Below the pieces are notes generated by a model. That model searched no databases and had not been told where the DNA came from. It saw nothing but the letters and a program-made list of their open reading frames with translations. From JAKVCB01 sp965243695 (GTDB lineage Bacteria > Planctomycetota > Planctomycetia > Pirellulales > Lacipirellulaceae), in contig CBDEWC010000046.1 of NCBI GenBank assembly GCA_965243695.1, positions 12,769 to 76,768 of the forward strand: DNA of 64,000 nucleotides, written 5' to 3'. How positions within the stretch are numbered: the first letter of the stretch is position 1; each line of letters starts with the position of its first letter. A program made the translations under genes and the position numbers. This document shows positions 51,862-60,989 of the stretch, piece after piece.

Positions 51862-52288
51862 AAGATGGCTCGAGACGGCATCCGACTTCTTGTTGACAAG
51901 TCTACGAACTAAGCAGGGGCAGAGTCCCTACCTCGGTGCTTTAGCACGAAGTTGTGCCCAGTGATCACTGGGGAGAATATGAGAAGTCAACGAGGTGACC
52001 TATTGAATCCCACAGCTCCACTGTCGATTTGTACTCCCACGGCATAAGGCCCACCCTGTCGATGGCAAAGAGATCTCGACTTCACCTTATCTAAAGGGCC
52101 CTTTCCCAATTTTGATTTTGCCGGTACCGTTTCCTTATAGGGTGAATGTGGCAGCGCCATTACGGCTCCGCCTCTTCCCGATGGCGAACGGCAGCCCGCT
52201 GACATGTTGTATCACAAAAACCCTAAGGCGGAACACAACGGCGATCCCCGTATCCTGTCGCAAAACTACCCAGTTGGAGGGCCAAGCA
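51862..52288. other. divergent control region of the carbohydrate locus
   Basis: No gene recognised. It separates the HAD-aldolase-kinase unit from the SAF oxidoreductase and holds a 16-bp palindrome and a smaller inverted repeat (gtgct-tt-agcac at 51936-51947), so regulator binding here is likely. Confidence 0.55.
51957..51972. promoter_or_regulatory. perfect 16-bp palindrome, candidate operator
   Basis: CCCAGTGATCACTGGG is its own reverse complement. It lies about 95 bp upstream of the HAD gene start and 317 bp before the oxidoreductase start. The form fits a dimeric transcription factor site; no regulator gene is adjacent. Confidence 0.55.
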
Positions 52289-53629
52289 GTGTTATTTGAA
52301 CAGTTGCAAAAGCGGGAATCCGAGGGGCGCCCGATCCGAATCGGTGTTATTGGAGCTGGCACATTTGGCACTCAAATTATTGCCCAGACGTGCCGTATGC
52401 AAGGCATGAGAATCTCGGCGTTGGCAGAACTGGATCTGGGGCGAGCTCGCAAGGCCCTCTCGCTGGGGGGAATCCCAGACGAACGGATCTGTGAGGCAGA
52501 AACCAGCTCTCTCATCAACGACGCAATCCGTCACGACCGCTCCGCGATCACGGCCGATGCAAGTCTCCTGATCGAGAGCGACATCGACGTGGTGATTGAA
52601 GCGACTGGCCATGTCAGCGCGGGAACCACACACGCTTGTCAGGCAATCGCGTCCAAGAAGCACGTGGTTATGGTAACGGTTGAAGCAGATATTGTGGTAG
52701 GACATCTGCTCAAGCAAAAGGCAGATGCGGCCGGAGTGATGTACAGTATGGCCTACGGTGATGAACCTGCCCTCGCCTGCGAGCTGTGGGATTGGGCCAA
52801 CTCGCTGGGATTTCGCGTGGTCGCAGCCGGCAAAGGAACTCGGTTTCTGCCGTCGTTTCGCAAATACAATCCGGATGATGTGGCTGAGCAGTACGGATTT
52901 ACGGGAGACGATTACAATGCCCAAATGTTTGGTTCTTTTCTGGATGGCACCAAACATGCAATTGAAATGGCAGCCCTCTCCAATGCTACGGGATTAGTAC
53001 CCGACGTGCGTGGCATGCACTTCCCCTCGCCCGACCTGCGAGAAATTCCAGACGTACTGTGCTCCACCGACAAGGGTGGGATTTTAAACCAGGAAGGCGT
53101 CGTCGAGGCTATAAGTGCGATCCGGCCGGATCTCTCGGAAGTGGAACGAAATCTACGCGGTGGGCTGTACGCCGTCATCGATGCGCCCACAGGGTTTTCT
53201 ATCGATTCACTCGCATCGTATGGCGAAATTATCGGCATGATTACCGGTGCGAAAAGCAAATACGCCATGATCTATCGTCCGCAGCACTTTATTGGCCACG
53301 AGATGCCAATCACAGCGGCGCGGATGATGGTTTTTGGGCAAACGTGCGGGGCCGCTATCACCAAGACCGCCGACGTGATAGCGGCAGCCAAGCGTCCTTT
53401 GGTGCCGGGAGATGTGCTGGATGGTGAAGGTGGGTTTACCGTGTACGGCCTGATTGATCGAGCCGATACAGCACGACGGGAACGACTTGTGCCCATGGGA
53501 CTTACCCAGGGAGCCACGGTCACCAAAAACATTCCCGAGGATGGAGTGATCACTTACGACAATGTGAGTATCGCAGACTCTCTGCCCTATCAACTGCTGC
53601 AAGAGGATGCAACTTCCAAGGCTGTCTGA
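52289..53629 (+). CDS. homoserine-dehydrogenase-like oxidoreductase with SAF domain
   Basis: A 446-residue enzyme. The GTG start has GGAGG eight bases upstream and the fold begins at once (EQLQKRESEGRPIRIGVIG). The Rossmann motif IGVIGAGTFGTQIIAQT is followed by LIESDIDVVIEATGHVSAG and KKHVVMVTVEADIVVG, typical of homoserine/aspartate-semialdehyde-like dehydrogenases. The C-terminal SAF domain (KRPLVPGDVLDGEGGFTVYGLID) explains why relatives are often misannotated as FlgA. It likely oxidises or reduces a sugar or sugar acid with NAD(P). It faces the HAD-aldolase-kinase unit across a shared region, suggesting one pathway (inference). Confidence 0.85.
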   Translation: MLFEQLQKRESEGRPIRIGVIGAGTFGTQIIAQTCRMQGMRISALAELDLGRARKALSLGGIPDERICEAETSSLINDAIRHDRSAITADASLLIESDIDVVIEATGHVSAGTTHACQAIASKKHVVMVTVEADIVVGHLLKQKADAAGVMYSMAYGDEPALACELWDWANSLGFRVVAAGKGTRFLPSFRKYNPDDVAEQYGFTGDDYNAQMFGSFLDGTKHAIEMAALSNATGLVPDVRGMHFPSPDLREIPDVLCSTDKGGILNQEGVVEAISAIRPDLSEVERNLRGGLYAVIDAPTGFSIDSLASYGEIIGMITGAKSKYAMIYRPQHFIGHEMPITAARMMVFGQTCGAAITKTADVIAAAKRPLVPGDVLDGEGGFTVYGLIDRADTARRERLVPMGLTQGATVTKNIPEDGVITYDNVSIADSLPYQLLQEDATSKAV

Positions 53630-53752
53630 CCACACTGATTTCTAATGGCCAGGCCAAAAACAGTGCAGAACCATCAGGCTCTTTTTTTGACCGTGCGCAC
53701 TTTTTGACAAAACACGCTCTGCGAACCCCATTCTTGGCGACCTCCTCCGCTG

Positions 53753-54652
53753 CTAGCCGCAACGGAATGCCAGCCTTCGAAGCGGCACGCCGGTCAGGGC
53801 CAGGAAGGCCAACAGGAGGCTGGTCGGTTCGGGGATGCGGCCCGCTCCGGCAACACTTTCGCTCGTCTGAAAATTCATTTCCCAGATGCGATAGTCTTTT
53901 CGTACGACAGTTGCTTCGCCCGAACCATTGGCTCCAAGGACTGAAGAATCAAGTCCCACGTTGTCTTTCCATATGGTGTAGTCAGCGCCATCGATCGCTC
54001 CGTCACCATTAAAGTCCCCACTCGACAGACCCATCTCCAGAATACCCACCGAATCACGCCACGCTTGGTCCATGCCACTTGCCCAGGTCGGAACATCGTT
54101 GGTGCCGTAGAAGGCATTCCCCCAGGAGGCAGTGGCCCAAGATTCAACGTCGGTGAAAATTGCCCCGCTCAGGTTCGCTTCGGCCAGGTCGGCACCCGCC
54201 AGATTTGCTCCGCTCATGTCCGTGCTGGTCAAGTTGGCACTAGCCAGAGTCACTCCGGCCAAGTCTACCTCGCGCAGATTCGCACCGACCAAATGCGCGT
54301 CAGACAAATTCGCATGTGGTCCAACAAGATACCCCTTCTCAAGCTTGAATTGGTCAGGGAAATCAGCAGGGGAACCTAAGATACCACCCGACTGGATACC
54401 GGCCATGATTGCGCCAGACAGGTCTGTGCCGGCCAGGTCTGCACCGGACAGACCTGCACCGGACAGGTCCACCTCGCACAGATTCGCGCCAACCAGGTGC
54501 GACCCGGCCAGGTTTGCGCCGGACAGGTCCGCACCGGTCAGGTTCGCATAGGACAGGTCTGCGGCGACCAGGGACGCGCCAACCAGGACCGCACCGGCCA
54601 GGTTGGCGTCAGGCTGCAGGTTGATTCCTGAATAGGTGTAGATCGTTGCCAT
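53753..54652 (-). CDS. pentapeptide-repeat protein with dockerin-like segment and PEP-CTERM tail
   Basis: About 299 residues. It starts MATIYTYSGINLQPDANLAG and goes straight into two blocks of A(D/N)LxG pentapeptide repeats (LSGANLAGSHLVGANLCEVDL and LREVDLAGVTLASANLTS), a right-handed square beta helix. Then come a calcium-loop dockerin-like segment (GDFNGDGAIDGADYTIWKDN) and a PEP-CTERM tail (IPEPTSLLLAFLALTG, then basic). No signal peptide is visible at the chosen start, which is odd for a PEP-CTERM protein; an upstream start (54685) adds VRLIGYTVG-like residues that also do not make a good signal. It overlaps the end of the EEP-family gene by 44 bp, which could mean a sequence error or translation coupling. 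Confidence 0.8.
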   Translation of the reverse strand: MATIYTYSGINLQPDANLAGAVLVGASLVAADLSYANLTGADLSGANLAGSHLVGANLCEVDLSGAGLSGADLAGTDLSGAIMAGIQSGGILGSPADFPDQFKLEKGYLVGPHANLSDAHLVGANLREVDLAGVTLASANLTSTDMSGANLAGADLAEANLSGAIFTDVESWATASWGNAFYGTNDVPTWASGMDQAWRDSVGILEMGLSSGDFNGDGAIDGADYTIWKDNVGLDSSVLGANGSGEATVVRKDYRIWEMNFQTSESVAGAGRIPEPTSLLLAFLALTGVPLRRLAFRCG

Positions 54653-55743
54653 CCCGACCGTATATCCAATCAATCGCACCATCACGCTTTAGATACCAGG
54701 GGGTATCGACCAAGCGAAAATCAGCAACGACAGGCAGATGGTCAAACTTTGAACCGACCAGGTCGATGGTGACATCAAATACCTCCAGGCCGGTTTCTGC
54801 CAGTTCAGCAGGACTCATGTCTACGGTATTGAGCACAAACTTATTGGCCACGTTTAATACAGAATCGGAATAGATGATATGGTCAACTCTCTGTCTGCTC
54901 GAACTGGAACTGGAACGGACGGTATAGTTCTCGGAACCCTCGCCGTTGACGGGAGGGCGTGATTCGGCAAGCGCACTACCATCCCAGTCAGGCAAAAAAT
55001 CAGGACCGAAGGTGCTTTCGTCTGAAATGTCTCCAGTCACGATTGTCCCAAGGGGCAATGAGCTGTAGAAATTGTTGAAATCGCCCACCACCGCCATTGG
55101 GGTTCCTGGCGGCAAGTTGACCGTTCCTCCGGGCATGCGGGCGTCGCGGATCCAGCGAATAGTAGCATCCGCATTCCGTTGTTGTTGTTCTCTAACCGCA
55201 TCAGTCTTCCCAAAAACAAAATGGTGGTTAATGAGATAAAAATCTGCTTTGAACCGGTCATCCGGCAAATCAACCAGCGCAATCGCCGGTGGACGATGTT
55301 CCAGGAGCGGGGTCAATGGACGTAGCCTGCATGGAAAGCGGATACTTGCTCGCGATCACATTAGCACGCCCCTCGTGGGCGTGCCAAGTACCTTCGTCAA
55401 GTGGTGCGATGTCATTCAATAACGATACGACACTAGCAGGTGTAGCATAGACCTCTTGGAGGTTGAGGATGTCCGGGTCCAATGCATTCACAAGGCGAAC
55501 AAATTTTTCTGGCTGCGTTGGGTGTTCACCAGGAACAATCGTGTTGAGCCAGACGTTGAACGACACTACCCGGAGGTCCGTTGGCTGTTGTCGATCAATG
55601 AACGTCTCGGCCTGAACAGCAACCGGACCGCCGCAGTCAATACTTATCAACACCAACAATACGCCGCGGAGCCAACCTGTTCGTACTGGACCAGGGCTTT
55701 CGACAAGCCATGTCCTTGGCTGACATTGATCAAATCGCTTCAT
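54609..55743 (-). pseudogene. secreted endonuclease/exonuclease/phosphatase-family gene with one frameshift
   Basis: The reading frame opens with an N-terminal signal region (VRTGWLRGVLLVLISIDCGG) and EEP motifs (RVVSFNVWLNT, LDPDILNLQEVYATP with the metal Glu). Near 55319 (after KYPLSMQATS) the coding signal jumps one base to a second frame, which continues with LTPLLEHRPPAIALVDLPDD, AVVGDFNNFYSSL (GDFN motif), RVDHIIYSDS and the final FDHLPVVADF. Joined, they give a complete EEP-fold enzyme of about 375 residues (nuclease or phosphodiesterase-like), so only one base separates the frames. It is either a recent lesion or a sequence error. The last 44 bp overlap the pentapeptide gene. Confidence 0.75.
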
Positions 55744-56198
55744 GGTGTTCTGCAGAATAACCATCCGTATTGCCAAGCAATTGTGCTAGTGAGCACTTTC
55801 TCAGACGCAGGATATTTCGGGGACACCAAAGGGCCGTCGCACTGGCAATTTGAACAAGAAGACCGTTTTGCCCTTACTCGTATTATACTCGCCAGACATA
55901 AATGGCTAAAACGATTAGCACTTTTTTAACCTCGTTTTTGGCGTCCGGCTGCCTACTCAATAGAGGCCCAAATGACTCAAGTCCCAATATCTGCTCGAAA
56001 GGGGCCATATCTGCTCGAAAGGGGCCATATCTGCTCGAAAGGGGCCATGTCTGCTCGCAAGGGGCCATGTCTGCTCGCAAGGGGCCATGTCTGCTCGAAA
56101 GGGGCCATGAAACGACCGGCTGTTTCCCTGTGGTTGTGCCTTACTGAAAACAGGTGCAAAGCGAACCACAATCAGGCCACCTTCCCCCCTCGGAAGAA
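55744..56198. other. intergenic region with a 20-bp repeat array
   Basis: No gene recognised. It holds the six-copy 20-bp array listed separately; long open frames through it exist only because three units make 60 bp and remain open in all three minus-strand frames. Confidence 0.6.
55990..56109. repeat. 20-bp minisatellite, six copies
   Basis: Six contiguous 20-bp units (tctgctcgaaaggggccata and variants, A/G at the last base, A/C at the ninth) with no spacers. Units 1-2 end in A and units 3-6 in G; the unit length is not a multiple of three. Confidence 0.97.
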
Positions 56199-58235
56199 TC
56201 ATTTGACATCATTGTCCGCGGTGAGCAGATCCTTAACATGCAACTGAACCGCCTCATCGGCATTTATTTTTCCAGTTGCAAACAAGGCCTGCTGTTGATC
56301 GTCACTGAGATTTTGATCGGCGAGTCCATGCTCAGCAATCAGGTGGGCTGCTGTATCACGAGGAGAACTATACTGTTTGTTTCCATCGACATCCAAATAA
56401 ATCGGATTGGTCACAGCCCGGGTGACCCGATCGTAATAAGTCCAACCTGGAAGTTCAATTTTGTCACCTAAGACAAACGCAACCAGATGGGCGTCGTGAG
56501 GTGGTACCACAATCGAAAACTCGAGATTCTGATCGGTTGGTTTGCCAGGCACCGTGTCGACAGTTTGTTGCCTAACTTTTGTCCCGTTCAAATAGACGAT
56601 TGCCTCCCGCGGACGGATCCAGGAAGGAGCAGCAACGTGCAAAACTGCTTTAATGCTTTTTGAAGTGGCGTCTTCTTGGTCCGCAACCGGAACGAGATCA
56701 CCCATCGTATACTCTTGATCAACGGTCAGCTTTGCAAAAATACCGGCCGCCACCGAAACACGACCCTCTATAAACGCGCGGCAGATATCTTCTTGCTTTA
56801 GTTGGCTGACGTCATCGGTTGGACTTTCCAGGTAGGAACGTGGCTGTCCGACTGGATCTACAACGCGGTGCGAGTCAGAGGCTCCAACGGCTGTCATATT
56901 GAGGCCTCGATTTAACATCGCCAGCCAATCTTCCAATGCGTAAAACGGATCAGGAACGACATTAGAACCTGACACGACCTCCCAGCCATTAAAATTAAAC
57001 TCTGGCCCTGTTCGTCGGCCGGCGGTCTCGCGATCAAAACGAAACACCGCAAAAGGTCCCTCCGCAACGGTAGGCCAATAGGGATGATTCAGTAACACCA
57101 CGTCTGCACCCTTTTGACGCATATCTGCGATCAGCTTGGCCCAATCCCTTTCCTCCAACAGTAAAGGATTTCGTCCGTGCACTCCGCCCGGAACCGCATT
57201 TCGAGGATCAAGCGGAAAGGCAGTAAAATGCCCGTTGTGCGTGGTCACTTCATCCCCCGCAACGGCGCGAAAGTGATCCGCAGTGCCGGTCAATGGCTGA
57301 TAAAGCCGGTAATCCGAAACATGGTTGTGATCGGTTGCAATGGCAACTTCAACTCCCTCGCCAGCAATGGTGAGCATCCGTTCTTCATACGAAATGCTCC
57401 CATGACCACTACCAGGAAGGGTATGAAGATGACTATCGCAGGCAACGAAACCTGTGGTGTCGACTTCGCGGTTAATCACCAGCGTATGGCTCTGCGGCTG
57501 GTCGGCATACACAACGATCGGCTGCTTGACAAAGCTCCACTCCATTCCGCGTGTGACGTAAAGCGTGTATTCTCCAGCCGGCAACGAAAAAGAGTCTCCA
57601 GCTCCAAGCGTGTAAAAGAACCCAGGCCGATAGGCTTTATCGGGTGCTGGCGACCTGGAAGTTGCATTACCAGCTCCCGCCACTTCATACAGTTTGGTCA
57701 CCCGTCCCTTCTTGTCCACGATCACAATACGTGCGGCAATTGGACTTTTGGTTTCACCATCCAGCACCCTCACAGTGACAGCCCCAAGGGCCAGTGCCTC
57801 CTTCAATGGGCAGAATTTCAAGACCAGGTTCCGAATGACCAATGGTAACACTCTCCCGGTGATCTCGAGCTCGTTCGTTCCCGTTTCGAGGGTGTCTGGG
57901 GGAATTGCAAAACCAACCCGGTGAAATCCATCGTCGGATGGATCGGAGCCATTTTGGGGGGCATGGGTCTCAAGATTTCCCAACGGTTTCCCATTGAGGG
58001 TAACCCTCCAAAGTCGGGCACCCGCCGGGTCTTGCATCCGTTGCTCAAGTATTAAAGCACATTCCGCCTCGTTAGCGACCGCCTCAAAGGTCTTTTCATA
58101 TTCACTTTCCAGACCAATTTCCTGGGCCGCACTGTCGAGAACTATTGCTTCACTCGGCTCCTGGGCGGCGTGGGCAAGCACACTGATTCCTAAGGTTGCC
58201 AACGGCAATATTTTTTTAATCACAAAACCTCGCAT
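56199..58235 (-). CDS. CehA/McbA-family PHP-type metallohydrolase, exported
   Basis: A 678-residue protein. I use the ATG with AAAAGGAG before it, followed by a signal peptide (KKILPLATLGISVLAHA). An N-terminal beta-rich half, including an Ig-like segment (AVTVRVLDGETKSPIAARIVIVD), precedes the PHP domain at about residues 280-560. The metal motifs there are ACDSHLHTLPGSGHG, VAIATDHNHVSDY, VLLNHPYWP and GASDSHRVVD. CehA/McbA enzymes are PHP-fold hydrolases known for carbaryl hydrolysis, but most members have unknown natural substrates. It has no operon partner. RNA or DNA phosphoesterase activity is also possible by fold. Confidence 0.85.
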   Translation of the reverse strand: MRGFVIKKILPLATLGISVLAHAAQEPSEAIVLDSAAQEIGLESEYEKTFEAVANEAECALILEQRMQDPAGARLWRVTLNGKPLGNLETHAPQNGSDPSDDGFHRVGFAIPPDTLETGTNELEITGRVLPLVIRNLVLKFCPLKEALALGAVTVRVLDGETKSPIAARIVIVDKKGRVTKLYEVAGAGNATSRSPAPDKAYRPGFFYTLGAGDSFSLPAGEYTLYVTRGMEWSFVKQPIVVYADQPQSHTLVINREVDTTGFVACDSHLHTLPGSGHGSISYEERMLTIAGEGVEVAIATDHNHVSDYRLYQPLTGTADHFRAVAGDEVTTHNGHFTAFPLDPRNAVPGGVHGRNPLLLEERDWAKLIADMRQKGADVVLLNHPYWPTVAEGPFAVFRFDRETAGRRTGPEFNFNGWEVVSGSNVVPDPFYALEDWLAMLNRGLNMTAVGASDSHRVVDPVGQPRSYLESPTDDVSQLKQEDICRAFIEGRVSVAAGIFAKLTVDQEYTMGDLVPVADQEDATSKSIKAVLHVAAPSWIRPREAIVYLNGTKVRQQTVDTVPGKPTDQNLEFSIVVPPHDAHLVAFVLGDKIELPGWTYYDRVTRAVTNPIYLDVDGNKQYSSPRDTAAHLIAEHGLADQNLSDDQQQALFATGKINADEAVQLHVKDLLTADNDVK

Positions 58236-59174
58236 CCGCTTGGCTCCTTTTAAAAACAAGGGGGGAGTTCACACCTGATTATGCCACACACCAACAGGCC
58301 CCGACAGGGATTCTCAACTTACCAGGGAGGAAGTCTGTTTGCCACACATGGATCCGCACAACTCGACTTGCTTTTTTGCAAACAGGCTGCCCCAAATTAC
58401 CGCCCCTGCCTCATGAGTACAAACACGTTTTGTGTACCGGACGCACAAACACATTCCCTCCTCGCCAGCAGCGGCTGATCCCTGGTGACCAGGCGGAACG
58501 ACAGACTACTCCGTGCGGCACTTCCGTCGGCACCGCAGCCAGGCCTTCTCAATGCTATCGCCGACGGTTTTGGAGAAGCCCTTTTTCGAATCCTACGCTG
58601 CCGCTCTAAGCTTAGCATCGCCCTCCTCTGGACCGACGAAGCAGAGGTCCAAATCCTTGGCGCGGACGATAACGTCCTAAAGAACCCGAACCTTCAATCA
58701 CCTGCCCACGAAACCATGGTGGTTGACAAACACGGTTCACATCACCGGCGCCGCATTCGATGCAGTCGGACAGCCAGGACCCACAGGCGAACCATCAGCT
58801 CGGGGACCGCTGGGCTCGGATACCGAATACCGAGCCGAACACAACCAAACATGACTGAAAATCACTCCCCACCCGGCACGGGCAGGAGGGCACCCAACTG
58901 CTATAATAAGCGGCCTGCCAGACCCAGGACCGTTTCGGGCACATCCCGACCGCGAATATGGGATAATCGGGGCTTGAGGCTGGCAGCCTCCCCCGGAAGG
59001 GTTGGCCGCGCCTGCTGGAAAGCCTATTGATTTAGGCAGGAGCTTGCCTTGGCAGGAACGTTGTCGACTGCAGCAACAACTTCCTCAGCCAGCCGGAAGA
59101 TGATTGCGCCGCGCAGCAGAAAAGTAACACCAACAACGTCGCGCCAATCGCGATCGTCCGGGAGATCATCTTTC
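58236..59174. other. long gene-free stretch before the dockerin-hydrolase gene
   Basis: No gene recognised on either strand; a 181-codon plus-strand frame here is judged a shadow because of its arginine-rich random composition and lack of family features. A TATAAT near 58910 has no clear -35. Confidence 0.5.
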
Positions 59175-60740
59175 ATGAACCGCCAACGACGATCCCTAAA
59201 AAATCGGCCCGCCCCCTCGCGCGGCCGCCCCTTGCGCGTGGAGCATCTTGAAGACCGCCGGTTGCTGTCGGGTGTGTCCGGTGATTTTAACGACAATGCC
59301 ATCGTCGACGCCGCCGACTTCACCGTCTGGCAAGACCTCCTGGGTAGTGATACGGCGCTGGTCAACGACGGTGGATTGGGAGTGCCGATCGGCAGTGCAC
59401 ACTACGAATTGTGGGAAACAAATTTTGGTCGTGTACCAGGCACTGAGCCCGACCCGATCGAGGCGGGAGATTACACGGTTCAGGTTCCCTCGAGCGCCGG
59501 TGGCGAGCTTGGCATCGCCGTACGGGTTTTTCACCCGGCCACCGACGAGGCGCGTTACTCGGACGGGGCCCCGGTCATCGTCGATGTGCAAGGGGGCTGG
59601 TCGGCGGGCAGGGTCTCTGCTTCGGGTTCGTCGACCGACGAGTCGGAGCATGGCTTCGTAAGGATCGAACTGATGCTCCCGGGTGGGAGTTTTGGAGGCG
59701 TGACCAGCGGAGGAGAGTACGACATCCGGGGCCCCGACTCCGTCCAGGCATTGGCGGATGTCCTCAGCTACGCCAGCGGAGAACTGGCCGACATGTCCGG
59801 AGCGCTGCTCACCGACCAGATCCCGTTTGCGCTAACCGATCAGGTGGGCATCCTGGGAGGCTCCAACGGAGGTAACCTAGCCCTCGCAACGCTGGCCGAG
59901 CACGGAGCTACGCTCTCGAGTGTCCGGTGGTTTGCTGCCTGGGAGAGCCCCATTGGCGATCAGTACGCTGCGATCGACCTCAACAACAACCCGTTCTACA
60001 CCCCGGGGACCTGCACCGCGACGACGTGCCCGACTCCCGACTTGGCCGACGCTCTGTTCTGGATGCCACTGGCGACCACGTCGTCGGTTAATTTCGATGC
60101 GGGTAACTGGAGCTTCTCAGGCGCGATCGGCGCCAAATCGTCAGATGGCACGCTGCTAAAAGTCTTCGACAAGTTTCCGGCGGCGGTCACCGGAAACGCG
60201 ATGGGAGTCCAGCTCTACCCCACGGTAGAATTCGGCGAGGCCCTTCGAGACGCCGCGATGACCCTGTTTCCACCGTCGGGGAACCCTCCGCCATGGCTTG
60301 TGACGGACGAGGCAGAGATCGCCGCGTATTGGAACTACCGCGACGGCGCCGTCCGCATCCCGGAAGTTCACGCGGTGCTGCCGGAACTGCTCGTTATTCA
60401 CGTGGGCACCGTCATTGATCATGTGCAAACACAGCCCGACTATCCCCACGCGGCATCCCACATCCAGGCGTGGCTGGACGTCGGCCATGACTTTGTCCGC
60501 GTCAACGCCGACGCTGAGTACCTCTCTGCCGTCAGCGGGCTCCCCGCCGCGAGCTTCCCGGACAACGAGGCCAACCAGCCGATCCCCTACCCGGGATCTG
60601 AAGATCTGATGTTGGCGGAGAAATACGACGGCACGCCCGTGGGCGCCTTTGCCAACCTGGCAGCGATGCTTGAACTGGCCGATCGGGTCCACGAGGGAGT
60701 CACCGAGACGAACCTCGACGCGGTGATCCCACTTGATTGA
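59175..60740 (+). CDS. exported dockerin-like and alpha/beta-hydrolase protein
   Basis: About 521 residues. The ATG used has GGAG upstream. A basic stretch and the planctomycete cell-surface export motif VEHLEDRRLLSG follow instead of a classical signal peptide. A dockerin-like calcium segment comes next (GDFNDNAIVDAADFTVWQ, then YELWETNFG). The rest is an alpha/beta hydrolase: VIVDVQGGWSAG, LPGGSFGG, and nucleophile elbow VGILGGSNGGNLAL, with HVGTVIDHVQ and VGHDFVRVNADAEY near the end as the likely acid/His region. It looks like an S9-type or esterase-like enzyme. The G+C of this gene seems higher than that of its neighbours by eye, so transfer is possible. Confidence 0.8.
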   Translation: MNRQRRSLKNRPAPSRGRPLRVEHLEDRRLLSGVSGDFNDNAIVDAADFTVWQDLLGSDTALVNDGGLGVPIGSAHYELWETNFGRVPGTEPDPIEAGDYTVQVPSSAGGELGIAVRVFHPATDEARYSDGAPVIVDVQGGWSAGRVSASGSSTDESEHGFVRIELMLPGGSFGGVTSGGEYDIRGPDSVQALADVLSYASGELADMSGALLTDQIPFALTDQVGILGGSNGGNLALATLAEHGATLSSVRWFAAWESPIGDQYAAIDLNNNPFYTPGTCTATTCPTPDLADALFWMPLATTSSVNFDAGNWSFSGAIGAKSSDGTLLKVFDKFPAAVTGNAMGVQLYPTVEFGEALRDAAMTLFPPSGNPPPWLVTDEAEIAAYWNYRDGAVRIPEVHAVLPELLVIHVGTVIDHVQTQPDYPHAASHIQAWLDVGHDFVRVNADAEYLSAVSGLPAASFPDNEANQPIPYPGSEDLMLAEKYDGTPVGAFANLAAMLELADRVHEGVTETNLDAVIPLD

Positions 60741-60989
60741 TCCTCCCCGAGCTGGAACCCGCCCATCTCGACAGTTCGCCAACGGGGAGAATTTTGGAAC
60801 CGACCAATGCCATCTTGGCGAGCAAAGCGGTTCGGCTCACAGACACCCACTCCCAGAACAAGGCGCCTTTTTTTCTGGCCACTGGCTTGTATCGGCTGGC
60901 TACCCCACATGTCCCACTGCAGAAGTATTTCCATTCACAGCGTCCCCTCGCAAGAAGGGCGCGGTGCCGCCTGACGGTAGTGCTCGCAA

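Noticed and set aside
55990..56109. CRISPR-like array
   Set aside because: The 20-bp units are contiguous without spacers, and there are no cas genes; it is a minisatellite.
57177..57848. 223-codon gene antisense to the CehA-like gene
   Set aside because: Lies entirely within the catalytic part of a well-supported gene on the other strand.
58485..59030. 181-codon plus-strand gene
   Set aside because: Arginine-rich random composition, no fold or ribosome site.
60156..60782. 208-codon gene antisense to the alpha/beta hydrolase
   Set aside because: Shadow frame in a G+C-rich gene; no family features.
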